Assembly (NCBI GenBank): GCA_020310875.1
Contig: CM035417.1
Location: 85,093,417-85,157,416, forward strand
DNA length: 64,000 nucleotides
Origin: Ceratopteris richardii
Lineage: Eukaryota; Streptophyta; Polypodiopsida; Polypodiales; Pteridaceae
Reading direction: 5' to 3'
The translations under genes were made by a program, and so were the position numbers. This document shows, in pieces, positions 1 to 10,017 of this stretch. The notes under the pieces are model-generated. The model ran no database searches. It saw only the letters and a list, made by a program, of their open reading frames with translations, and had not been told where the DNA came from. Each line of letters begins with the position of its first letter. The first letter of the stretch is position 1.

Positions 1-415
1 ACCTCAAGGAAGTGAGGTGGTACTGCTAAAACCTGATTTGTACCAGCCTTGATACACTTCAGAATTATAAAGTAGGCCCTTTCAACTTGCAAATGACACC
101 AAGAAAGTACCTATGTACTTTTGATGCTTGAAACAATTAATCCAAAACAAACTAGTTTAAGAATAGCTAGTGTTGAAAAACTTTCTATCTTGGTCCATAC
201 ACCTGTTAGCTTTTTACTCAGAGCTCACAATATAGTAACAATTGAAAAAATTCCTTTTGAGGGAATTAAATTAGCTTAGATAGCTAATGATTGCAAGTGG
301 AATCATTTAAAATGATCAACTATGCTCTGAGAAATAACTTTAGCAAATTAGATCTTACCCCCGACTTTTTAGGGAACAATCAATAGATGACCAGTGAGCA
401 CTTCCTAGAATGAGA
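1..415 (-). mobile_element. Copia LTR fragment (3' half), diverged
   Basis: Read on the minus strand, this stretch follows the last third of the family A and B LTRs found later in the window. The shared blocks come in the same order: a 'gctcactggtc' block, a 'caggtgtatg' block followed by 'aag.atag.aagttttt', then 'aaagggcctact', 'ctgaagt' and 'tagcag.acc'. The fragment runs off the window start, so its true end is not visible. It abuts a copia internal fragment of another type. It is old and diverged. Family assignment rests on by-eye comparison only. Confidence 0.55.
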
Positions 416-1300
416 CAGATTTTCCATTCCACTACCTAATATATGGGCCAAATGGCGAGGTCAAATACAAGCCATAGGATATTCAATAAGAGTTAACAAG
501 TGCTCTTTCTATGATAAAAATAAAGGATAAAGTGATCAAACTTTGCTTCCTTTTGCAATAACCATATTGCCCTTTGATATGCAAAAGGACTGAGCATAGA
601 AGACCACCTTGTAACCAAGGGCATCAAGTTGACCAACTGACATCAAACTGCATGATAATTAAGTTACATGATGTACATTATGCATAGTAAATTTTTGAAC
701 CATCAATGAATTGCACAACCACATCTCCAATCTTGACAACATCACACTAGTAAGAGTCACCAAGTCTCATAGTACTAAGAGACTTTGCTACACAAGTAGA
801 GAACCATTCCCTATGTGGTGTCACATGAAAAGAAGCACCAAAATCTATAGCCATGTGTGGGAAAGAGAATCATACATAAGAGTCTCAGTAGGCATAGTAC
901 TGGCAAGTGTCAACACATTAGCATCATCAAAAATATCATTGATTTCTTCAATCTTCATATTTGAAGTAGATGGTGTAGGTAGTTTAACATGCCCATCAAC
1001 ATTCTGTCCTTTACCTTTAACATTCTTTCTTCATGTGTCCTTTCTTATGATAATAATGGCATTCAATATCCCTCTTCCTTGATTTACTTCTACTCTTATT
1101 TTGTTGACCATTATTCTCCTTGTTCTTGCTCCTTCCATGTTGTTGATTCTTTCCTTGGTAAGAATCACAAACATTTATCTCTATCTCCACTCTAGGTGCC
1201 AACCATAGATTTCCTATGAATGTCCTCACTCAAGAGTGCTCCATATGTCATCATAGAACAATTTTCCACTAGGTGCACTATTGTTAATAGCTGCGTAAAA
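416..1300 (-). mobile_element. Copia gag-protease internal fragment (fossil)
   Basis: On the minus strand, a basic gag tail leads to a retroviral-type zinc knuckle region near 1017-1060 (CHYYHKKGHMKKEC). A protease-like stretch of the 'GASFHVTPHREWF' type follows near 800-850, then a pre-integrase segment with a 'GNMVIAKGSK' motif near 550-600. This order is standard for Ty1/copia. No reverse transcriptase is present. The piece is broken in several places and truncated at both ends. It sits between an LTR fragment on its left and a plus-strand LTR with a primer site on its right, so at least two elements have been joined here. Confidence 0.65.
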
Positions 1301-1330
1301 CATATCTCATGATGATGGCGAGGTGCATAG

Positions 1331-1568
1331 TGTTAGATGTTGGTCCATAGGGATCAATCCACATGTGTGTGGGACAAGGGCCAGCCATAGCCAAGGTCCC
1401 AAGCTCAGGGGATATCCTAAGGTATTCAATAGTAATGGGGATGAGTGTTGCATGATGGACACATGGCGGCACTAGACCATTCCAGATCATTGCTATTTCT
1501 AGAATACAAGAGGATATAAATGGATGGGAGGAGAGTTGCACACACATCATTCACAAGTCTTTCTTACA
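1331..1568 (+). mobile_element. Short LTR (about 238 bp) of a second retroelement, plus strand
   Basis: The segment begins TGTTAGATGTTGG, ends TTCTTACA, and is followed two bases later by a primer binding site, which fixes it as a plus-strand 5' LTR. Its last 140 bases recur at 28637-28770 and 39114-39247, where they directly follow gypsy integrase fragments. The body downstream of the primer site is only about 65 bases before the junction with a minus-strand copia copy near 1648. The element is truncated. Confidence 0.55.
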
Positions 1569-1570
1569 CT

Positions 1571-1583
1571 TGGTATCAGAGCC
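1571..1583 (+). other. Primer binding site, initiator Met tRNA
   Basis: TGGTATCAGAGCC is the standard plant LTR-retrotransposon site complementary to the 3' end of initiator Met tRNA. It lies two bases after the LTR end and shows the element ran on the plus strand. Confidence 0.8.
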
Positions 1584-1647
1584 TAAGAGCTAAATTTAGA
1601 TGAGTGTTTTTGGGGACTTTTGCATGCTTTTGTCAACGGCTTCTCAA

Positions 1648-4600
1648 GAATGCATTCTTTACATCTAGTTGAAGTATCTTCCAATTCTTGGAAGAGGCAA
1701 TACTAAGCAAAACCCTAATAGTAGGCATCTTTGCTACAAGAGAGAAGGTCTCCTCATAATCAATTCCCTGAGTTTGTGCAAAGCCTTTTGCTACAAGCCT
1801 TGCCTTATACCTGTTAATGGAACCATCAGAATTCTTCTTGAGTTTATAGACCCATCTTGAGCCTATTACCTTCATGGATGAAGTCTTGGGCACCAAATCC
1901 CAAGTGTTGTTTTCCTCAAGTGCTTCAATCTCTTCCTTCATTGCATGCTTCCATTCTGATTTTGCTTTGGCCTCTTCAAAGGATGATGGCTCCTCTTGGT
2001 TTATGTCCTGTGCTATGTAGATAGAATGTTTAGTTACTAATGAGATGTCAAACCCATACCTTTCTAGTTTTTTCTTTTCCCTCATAGATCTTCTTAGGCC
2101 ATGATGTGATGATTCTGCCTCATGTCCAAGTTCCTGCAATTTTGCTTTACATTTAGACTTCCATGCTTTGATCTTTTCCATATGAGATTCTTCATCATCC
2201 TTTGAGGTGTCTTGTTCTTCAATCTTTGGTTGTTCTCTACCAAGCTTTGGAAAATCTTCTTCAAGATCATATGGTAAATTGACCTTCCTGCATGAATCTT
2301 CATACCATGAATTGTTTTCATAAAAAACTACATCTCTGCTTACCAAGAATCCTTTGTTGGTAGGGTTCTATAACCTATAGCCCTTTTGATTGTTGTCATA
2401 TCCAATAAATACACACCTTTCTGCCTTTGGATCCATCTTGCCTCTAACCTGTGAAGGAACATGAGCAAAAGCAATACATCCAAAAATTTTACAATGATCT
2501 AAGCTTGGTCTTCTTCCATTCCAAGCCTCATATGGAGTCATCCCATCAAGGGATTTTGAAGGCAGCCTCTTAATCAAGTAAGTGGCTGTAGATACAGCCT
2601 CAACCCATAGATAATTAGGCAAATGCTTTTCATTTAACATGGACCTTGCAGCTTCAACAATTGTCCTATTCCTCCTTTCTGCCACTCCATTTTGCTCAAG
2701 AGTGTACCTTGTAGTTACCTCTCTTTTGATTCCTCTTTCTTGAAGAAAAGAATCAAACTCATGGGAGAAGTATTCTCCCCCTCCATCTGATCTTAGCCTT
2801 TTTAGTGATTTACCTGTTTGATTCTCCACAAGAGCCAAATATCTTTTGAAACATGAAAAAACTTCATCTTCGTGTTTCATAAAGAATAGGATAGTCCATC
2901 TGCTGCAATCATCAATAAAGGAGACATAATACCTTGATCCAGATATTGAAGCTTCCTTGCTAGGTCCCCATACATCTGTATGAACCAACTCCAAGAGATC
3001 TCCATGTATATAACCTTTCTTCATGAATGGTAACCTGTGAGACTTTCCAAATTGACATGCACTACACTTATAAATCATATGTTGTTTTGACAAGTTAGGA
3101 AGTCCAAGTACACTTTGGTCCCTGCAAATTTGCTTCAATGACCTTTCACCAATATGTGCTAACCTTTTGTGCCATACTTACAATTCTGTGAGTGTCTGAC
3201 TACCATAATTAAAGAGAGCAATGTTTCTAGTGTCTTGTAATTCAAATGTGAACAATCTACCTGTCTTTTCACCTTTTGCAATTCTTCTGAATCCTTGAAT
3301 TGGATCTTCAACAAATGCTCCTGCTTTTGTGAACCTGACTTGCAACCCTTTCTCTACTATCTGCCCAACACTTATCAAATTCTTTGTAATGGTAGGGACA
3401 TATAGTACCTTACTGAGTAGGTTGATGTTTCCATTAGGTGCTTTGACATTGCCTATTTTCTCCACATGATGTTTTGTCTCATCTCTTGTTTGTACCTCAT
3501 GCTTATTCCTTGGATCTTCTAAAGCTGATAGGAGTGCCACATTTCCTGCCACATGATTTGAACAACCTGAATCTATGTAGAAAACATGCTCATCAGATTT
3601 ACCTTGTGGCATAGCCATGTTCATGATCAATAATGAATCCTCTTTGTTTGAGTCTTCTATGTAGTTATTGAAGTCTCTCCTTCCTTTATAGCCTCCTTGA
3701 TAGTTTGAATGATTGTAGTTGTTATAATTGCCATGATAATTGTTGAACCTTCCTCTTGAGTAGCCATAAATTCCTCTATTGTATTTGATTCCTGGAATTC
3801 CTAAAGCAATTTTCAATTGTATGATTAGTTAGTCCACAAATAGAACATGAGTTGGAGTCTTGGGATCTCCCCCTGCCTTGTCTACCTCCTCTTCCTCTAC
3901 CTCTGCCATGTCTTCCTCTACCTGCATAGTTAGCTTGATATGTACCTGCTTCATCATCCACTTTCTTTGCCTTTCCTTTGTTATCTTTGGACTTGCTTTT
4001 ATCAGTGTATAAAGCTGAAGATTGATTACCTTTAGAGCTTTCTCCATTTTTGATAAGCTTTGCCTCTTGAGTAAGTAGCTGTCCAATGAGTGTATTGAAA
4101 TCAGGTACATGCATGTCCATGTACAAATCCATAGTTGTGGTGAATGCTTCCCACTTGTCATCTGCCTTCAAGCCATTGATGACCTGCCTTACAATTTGCT
4201 CTTCATCTATTACCTCTCCAATGCTTCCCAATTAATCTGCTATGTCCTTGAGCTTTGTGACAAAATCAATCACATTTTGTTTGGGAGCCTTCTTGAGAGT
4301 TGTGAAATCCAGCCATAGTTGATGCTTCCTAGCTTTAGAACTTGAAGAGAAGAAAGCTTCAAGTGCATCCCACACTTCCTGAGATGCCTTACAACTTCTA
4401 ATGTGAGGCAACAAAAAATCTGAGATAGAGTTGAGGAGATAAGACCTTGCAAGTGCATCCTTGGAGCACCATGTGCTCAATCTTTCTTGCTCTTCTTGTG
4501 TTGGTTGACTTTTGTTCCTGAAACTTGGCATAACTTCATCTCCAGCCACATAACCATATAAACTTCTACCTTGGAGATAAGCTTCCATTCTTAATGACCA

Positions 4601-4694
4601 AGCTGAGTAGTTACCTCTGTCCAATTTGTCAATTGATGAAGGAAATCCATCTGTCATGTTGTCCAACCTTTTTCTGATACCACTGTGAAGAGAT
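1648..4694 (-). mobile_element. Truncated family A copia copy (gag to early reverse transcriptase)
   Basis: This is a minus-strand copy of the element that is whole at 17299-24107. From right to left it shows about 11 bases of LTR end, the primer site, gag (about 4660-3800) with a CSICGLTNHTIENC knuckle near 3800-3840, protease (YIDSGCSNHVAG, near 3550-3590), pre-integrase, integrase with its HTDVWGPS and RSDGGGEY blocks (about 3140-2370), and the start of reverse transcriptase (QLDVKNAFL, near 1650). The rest of reverse transcriptase, RNase H and the 3' LTR are absent. It looks closely related to the whole copy but is broken in several places. It abuts CACTA sequence on the right. Confidence 0.9.
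4673..4682 (-). other. Primer binding site of the truncated family A copy
   Basis: On the minus strand TGGTATCAGA follows TCTCTTCACAG, the same LTR end/primer junction as in the whole A element at 18561-18583. The match to the 5' LTR stops about 11 bases farther out, which marks the truncation point. Confidence 0.8.
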
Positions 4695-5360
4695 ATAAGC
4701 ACCTAATAATGGGTTTTTGTTGTTATATATTTTGATAGGTCATTTTGAAGGTTGACTAGTTTCGAGCGGAGTATAAAGGTAGTAATTCCACATTAAGAAA
4801 GGAATTATCTGGGTTTTGGGCAATTGATTCTTCCAAGGTAATGCGATCTACTAAAGAACCATATATTCTTCCTAGGCATATTGAACAAGCATTTTTTTTA
4901 TAAAAACCCAGATGCTCATCCTTGGTGGCAAGTCATTCATGTGCAACCTAGAGGTAGGTCATTGTTTGAACAGTTTATTGTTAGAGAGATCGAAGAAAGT
5001 CCTCTTGATGATTCAACATGAGATACTGATACATCAACATATGAAATAGAAATTAGAATCATTATACGTGATAATGATACTAATCTTTTTGATGAAGAGG
5101 ATAATTCTCTACATGCTGATTCTACTGATGAGGAAGAGGAATTACCAGAAATAGATATTAATCCATCAATAGATGATGTGATTCATGAGAACATAGATTT
5201 AACAATAGAAGAAATAAATGAAATCAATAAGGATAATGAAGATGAGACTATATTGATGTCTTACCAAAATGATGGCAATAATGAAAACATATGAGCAGAT
5301 TAGATAGTAAATTCTACTCTAGTTATCGATCAATAACTTGAAGCTTCTGAATGGATATCA
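4695..5360 (+). pseudogene. CACTA (En/Spm) TNP2-like transposase, C-terminal fragment
   Basis: Plus-strand reading gives GFWAIDSSKVMRSTKEPYIL, then a stretch around HIEQAFF and WWQVIHVQPRG. This matches the C-terminal region of plant CACTA TNP2-type transposases, where an 'EPFxLAxQxxQVFYxxD' block leads to 'W.VV..KPRDxxD'. An acidic, Asp/Glu-rich tail follows (about 5060-5280), also usual for these proteins. The frame shifts at a run of T near 4892-4899, stops lie downstream, and no catalytic core is present, so it is a dead fragment. A TATG array starts about 140 bases after it, and a spliced, possibly CACTA-associated remnant lies on the opposite strand at 6.7-7.4 kb. Together these suggest one decayed CACTA element. 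Confidence is moderate because only the C-terminal end is visible. Confidence 0.6.
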
Positions 5361-5499
5361 TATAATAGATTTTTTTATTAACTTGAATAACGATGAATCC
5401 TACTAGAGAGATGAAATCATGTTCTTCTAAGTTAGAACATGAAGCTCGGGGGTATGCCTAATTATTTTATATATAGCTTTATCTTCGAGGAGCAAATTT
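5361..5499. other. Short spacer, no feature
   Basis: AT-rich sequence between the CACTA transposase tail and the first TATG array. Nothing recognised. Confidence 0.5.
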
Positions 5500-5945
5500 T
5501 TATCATGTATGTATGCATATGTGTGTGTATTCATGTGTATTATATGTATACATATGTTAGTATGCATATATATGTATTTCATGTATATGTATGTGTTTGC
5601 ATGTGTGTGATATATGTATACATGTGTTAAATATGCATATGTGTATATATGCATATGCATTTATGTAAAATATTCATGTATTCATGTAATATATGCAAGT
5701 GTTTATAATTGTGTACATGTATATATGTATATGTGTCTATGTGTCTATGTGTAAATATGTACATGTAAATATGTACATGTAAATATGTACATGTAAATAT
5801 GTATGCATGCATATATATGTTTATGTGTGCATGTAGGCATGTATATGTGATGTGTACATGTATATATGTCTATGTGTAAATGTGTACATGTAAATATGTT
5901 AGTATGTATATATATATTTATGTGTGCATTTAGGCATGTATGTGT
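5500..5945. repeat. TATG/TGTG microsatellite array 1
   Basis: An imperfect alternation of TATG, TGTG and CATG units, with an internal run of a 'gtaaatatgtacat' unit at about 5750-5800. Open frames here (Met/His/Thr/Tyr or Cys/Val/Tyr repeats) are products of the repeat, not genes. Confidence 0.9.
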
Positions 5946-6249
5946 GATGCATAATATATCTACTCCATTTTATATTTATGTATCCTATCGACATGATGTG
6001 TATATATGTTTATATATATTATGATCCTCATTGATTCGAGTAGCTATATATAGAGGCATAAGGTTTGGAGGAGAGACATCTCTCTAGTAGGACGTCGGAG
6101 GAATAGATGCAATGTGTACATATACTTCAAACATATGGCTAAAAGGTTTAATTAGAGTTTTTAAATTAGGGGTTTTAAAACCCTAATATCAAAATTAGTG
6201 TTTTCAATTTAGGATTTTTGAAATAGGATTTATTTATTTATTTATTTAT
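5946..6249. other. Non-repeat interval between TATG arrays
   Basis: About 300 bases of ordinary AT-rich sequence. It includes two close copies of a 'ttttaaattaggggttttaaa'-like stretch near 6158-6180 and a short TTTA run at 6230-6253. No coding or RNA signal was recognised. Confidence 0.5.
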
Positions 6250-6600
6250 TTATGCATATGCATGTGTTGTGTATGTATGTGTATGTATATGTGCATATGC
6301 ATGTGTTGTGTGTGTATATATGCATGTGTATATGTCTACATGCATGTAAATATGATTATATGAGTCTATGTGTGTGTACATATGATTATGCATGTGTATG
6401 TGTATGTGACTATGTGTACGTGTATCTGAGTATGTGTATGTGTCTATGTGTATTCATTATGTGTGTAACTACATGCATGTGTATGTGTGTGTAAAAATGT
6501 GCATGTATGTGTGTGTATGTATAAATGTGCATGTATATGTATATGTGTGTAAATGTGCATGTATGATGTATATGTGTGTGTATGCGTGTATTTATACCTC
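6250..6600. repeat. TATG/TGTG microsatellite array 2
   Basis: Same composition as array 1, with 'catatgcatgtgttgtgt' repeated at 6253 and 6294. It runs directly into a CT tract. Confidence 0.9.
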
Positions 6601-6604
6601 TAGT

Positions 6605-6614
6605 CTCACTCTTT

Positions 6615-6646
<32 letters not shown>

Positions 6647-6650
6647 ATAT
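6605..6650. repeat. (CT)n microsatellite
   Basis: CTCTCT tract of about 45 bases with one interruption, directly after a TATG array. The same order (TATG array, then CT tract) recurs at 36727-37521. Confidence 0.9.
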
Positions 6651-6694
6651 ACATACATACATGCATAAACACACATACTCATATCCACATATAT

Positions 6695-7400
6695 ATACAT
6701 AAAAGCAGTGCATACCGTGCATTATCGCGACGATGAGCCATAAGTGCCCGCATCTCTTTTAGACACCACTTAAGTGACCGTCCTCTCCCAAGCTCTGTCT
6801 CAAGTGAACTAAGTACGTATTTTTTATCCCTCTCATCATGCTCACTACAAAAAAAAAACATAATGTAAATAAAACATAAGATATTTATTTCAATTTATAT
6901 GTAAAATTTTTACTTACTTCCACGGTAAGTGGACAAAGCGTAGGTAAGAGTTGCATAGTGCCCGCATCCTTCTCTTGAACTCCAATCCCTTCCCTATGTA
7001 CACAATGTTCCCCTCTGGCTCTATATCGCACTCTAGTCCTAAGGTGCCTATGCATGTCCTCATAGGAAACTCTGCTCTGCTATCACGTGCTGGAGGTGGT
7101 ATAGGTGTCCTGAAAATAGATAGATAAAAATAAATAAACATATGTGTTATAATATCATTAAAAAAGTTTATGAAAAAAAAACATACCCTATGAGCAAATA
7201 GCTCTCTTCCTGCATGTGGAGCCGCAGAAGAGCCCTCATCTGATCACTGGGTAAGCATCTGGATCGTATAGTCCAGCTCCTCATCGAACATCTCTGAGTA
7301 ATCACGCATTATGGCCCCTAGAGTATCAGACGGAACTCTTGCTCTCATAAGACTTTTATGAGAGTGAGTTTCTCCTTTCTCTCTCTACTGGGATCCATAA
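6695..7400 (-). pseudogene. Spliced coding remnant, possibly CACTA-associated protein
   Basis: Minus-strand reading gives three putative exons. The first ends at 7187 (donor GTATGT). An intron runs to a TTTTCAG acceptor at 7110. Exon 2 is 7109-6918 (donor GTAAGT). A second intron ends at TTTTTGTAG (6845). Exon 3 starts at 6844. The reading phase carries through both introns (each splits a codon after its second base), which supports real splicing. Exon 2 has TPIPPPARDSR and LGLECDIEPEG. Exon 3 has HDERDKKYVLSSLETELGRG and a basic tail. The pattern of a Trp, a charged segment, 'K..(V/I)...L' and basic residues weakly recalls the plant Ptta/En/Spm 'transposase 24' domain that often accompanies CACTA elements. 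The 5' part is not clear and no complete frame is visible. It could instead be a scrap of a host gene. Confidence 0.4.
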
Positions 7401-7439
7401 TACCTAACATATAAAACAAAATGGTTAGAAATCAATATA

Positions 7440-9386
7440 CATACGTGTACATATGTATGTGTTGCATATGTATGTGTGTGTATGCATCATTATGTGTGTA
7501 TGTGTCTATGTGTGTATGTTTTTGTGTGTGTGTATATGTGTGTGTGTATGTGTATGTGTCTATGTAAATGTGTCGCTATGTGTCTATGAGTGTGTATGTG
7601 TTTATGTGTTATGTGTCTATGTGTGTGTATGTGTCTATGTGTGTATGTGTATGCATGTATGTATGCATATGTGTGTATGTCTGTGTATGCATTATGTATG
7701 CATATGTGTGTGTATGCATTATGTATGTGTATGTAAGCATGTGCATTATGTATGCATGTAAATATGTATGTATGCATATGCATATGCATTATTTATGCAT
7801 ATATGTGTATGCATGTGTATGCATTATGTATGCATATGTGTGTGTATGCATTATGTATGTGTATGTAAGCATGTGCATTATGTATGCATGTAAGTATGTA
7901 TGTATGCATATGCATTATGTATGCATATGCATATGCATTATGTATGCATATGTATGCATGCATGTGTATGTTGTGTATGTCTCTCTATGTGTGTGTATGC
8001 AGATATGTGTGTGTATGTGTGTGTTTATGTGTATGTATGTGTGTATGCATGTGTAGTATGCATCATTATGTGTGTATGTGTGTGTGTGTCTATGTGTATA
8101 TGTGTGTATATGTGTGTATCTATGAGTATGTATGTGTTTATGTGTGTGTATGTGTCTATGTGTCTGTATGTATCTATGCATGTGCATTATGTGTGCATAT
8201 GTGTGTATGTGTGTGTATGCATTATGTATGCATATGTGTGTGTATGCATTACATATGTGTATGTAAGCATGTGCATTATGTATGCATGTAAGTATGTATG
8301 TATGCATATGCATATGCATTATGTATGCATATGTATGCATGTATGTGTATGTGTGTGTATGTCTCTCTATGTGTGTGATGCATATATGTGTGTGTATGTG
8401 TGTTTATATGTGTCTGTATGTGTGTATGCATGTGTAGTATGCATCATTATGTGTGTATGTGTGTGTATATGTGTGTGTATGTGTGTGTGTGTGTCTATGT
8501 GTATATGTGTGTATCTATGACTATGTATGTGTTTATGTGTGTGTATGTGTCTATGTGTGTGTATGTATCTATGCATACACATTATGTATGCATGTAAGTA
8601 TGTATGTACATTGTATGCATATGCATTATGTATGCATATGTATGCATGTATGTTTATATGTGTGTATGTCTCTCTATGTGTGTGTGTGTATGTGTGTATG
8701 TGTGTGTACATGTGTCTGTATGTGTGTGTATGCATGTGTATGTGTGTATGTGTCTATCTGTGTATGTGTGTGTGTGTATATGTGTGTGTATGTGTGTGTG
8801 TATGTGTGTGTGTATCTATGAGTGTGTATGTGTCTATGTGTGTGTATGTGTCTATGTGTGTATGTGTATGCATGTATGCATGCATATGTATGTGTATGCA
8901 TGTGTATGTGTGTGTATGCATCATTATGTGTGTATGTGTTTGTGTATATGTGTGTGTGTATTTGTGTGTGTCTATGTGTATGTGTCGCTATGCGTCTATG
9001 AGTGTGTATGCGTTTATGTGTGTGTATGTGTCTATGTGTGTGTATGTGTCTATGTGTGTGTATGTGTCTATGTGTGTATGTGTATGCATGTATGTATGCA
9101 TAGGTGTGTGTATGCATTATGTATGCATATGTGTGTGTTTGCATTATGTATGTGTATGTATGCATGTAAGTATGTATGTATGCATATGCATATGCATTAT
9201 GTATGCATATGTATGCATGTATGTGTATGTGTGTGTATGTCTCTCTATGTGTGTGTGTATGCATATATGTGTGTGTATGTGTGTATTTGTGTGTGTATAT
9301 GTGTGTATGCATGTGTATGTGTGTGAATGCATCATAATGTGTGTATGTGTCTATGTGTGTATGTGTGTGCACGTCTATGCTATACT
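7440..9386. repeat. TATG/TGTG array 3, about 1.95 kb, with higher-order structure
   Basis: This is the longest array in the window. Beyond the 4-base units, longer blocks recur. The marker 'gtctctctatgtgtgtg' appears near 7978, 8358, 8668 and 9238, and again at 37157 in the other big array. The marker 'gcatcattatgtgtgtatgtg' appears near 7485, 8060, 8441 and 8918. Spacings range from about 0.3 to 0.6 kb, so the array grew by duplication of large blocks. Its right edge falls abruptly inside a family B LTR. The many long open frames in it on both strands are repeat artefacts. Confidence 0.92.
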
Positions 9387-9387
9387 C

Positions 9388-9991
9388 ACTATGTTTTGTT
9401 CTCTGCTATACACACTCAGAGCAGTAACTTCAGAAGGACATATCTCCAGTTCTACACAACCTTTTTCAGTGTTTTAACATGCGTTTGATAGCTCCCACTG
9501 TCTAAGTTCTGGATATAAATTCTCAAGGTCATTGAATTTACAGTTTTGGAGATATCTGCATTTTACTACTCACTGGTCTATCTCTACAGAGCCCCGAGAA
9601 TGGTGGGCATGTTCCAGAAATTGATGAATCTTGTTCTCAGTGCTCAGTCCATAATTTGAAGTGTTTTAACTTGGAATAGCAAGCTTGATAAGTCTATTTG
9701 CTATTCCCAAAAGGAATTTTTCTAATTCCTACCAGGTTGAGAGCACTCTTTATTTTTTTGAGCAGGTGTATGTCCAAAAATAGCAAGTTTTGGGAGCTAG
9801 TCATCTTGCAACTTGTCTGTCTTGACTTAAACTTTTGGGATACATGTTCCAAAGTACTTGGCTGATATTTTGGTGGATTTAAGAAGCTCAAAGGGTCTAC
9901 TAATCAACTCTGAAGTCTCAGTTGGTTGGTGTGAAGGTGGTTGTAGCAGCACCTACTCATCTTTGGATTGCATCCACCATCTCTCTTCACA
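9388..9991 (+). mobile_element. Family B copia 5' LTR, left part replaced by the TATG array
   Basis: The sequence matches the last 600 bases of the whole family B LTR at 14281-15359, starting at 'ttttgttctctgctata' and ending CTCTTCACA before the primer site. The first 470 or so bases expected of this LTR are not present and TATG repeat lies in their place. With the LTR at 14281 it bounds the first internal region of the B complex. Confidence 0.85.
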
Positions 9992-9992
9992 G

Positions 9993-10004
9993 TGGTATCA
10001 GAGC
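9993..10004 (+). other. Primer binding site of B unit 1
   Basis: TGGTATCAGAGC, one base after the LTR end, complementary to initiator Met tRNA. Confidence 0.85.
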
Positions 10005-10017
10005 ATAGTCAAGGAAC

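Noticed and set aside
1284-1550. Minus-strand open frame over the short LTR
   Set aside because: The sequence is an LTR with a plus-strand primer site. The frame is antisense and unsupported.
6843-6856. CACTACAAAAAA as a possible CACTA left terminus
   Set aside because: It coincides with the polypyrimidine tract and acceptor of the second intron of the minus-strand remnant. Bases after CACTACAA do not match the terminus at 37808, and no partner duplication is visible.
7440-9386. CRISPR array or centromeric satellite
   Set aside because: There is no regular repeat-spacer pattern, the basic unit is 4 bases, and block spacing is irregular.
7453-9477. Long open frames (Cys/Val/Tyr-rich or His/Thr-rich) on both strands in the TATG arrays
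   Set aside because: A repeat of TATG/TGTG lacks stops in several frames at once. All frames are periodic and have no domain, so these are not genes.
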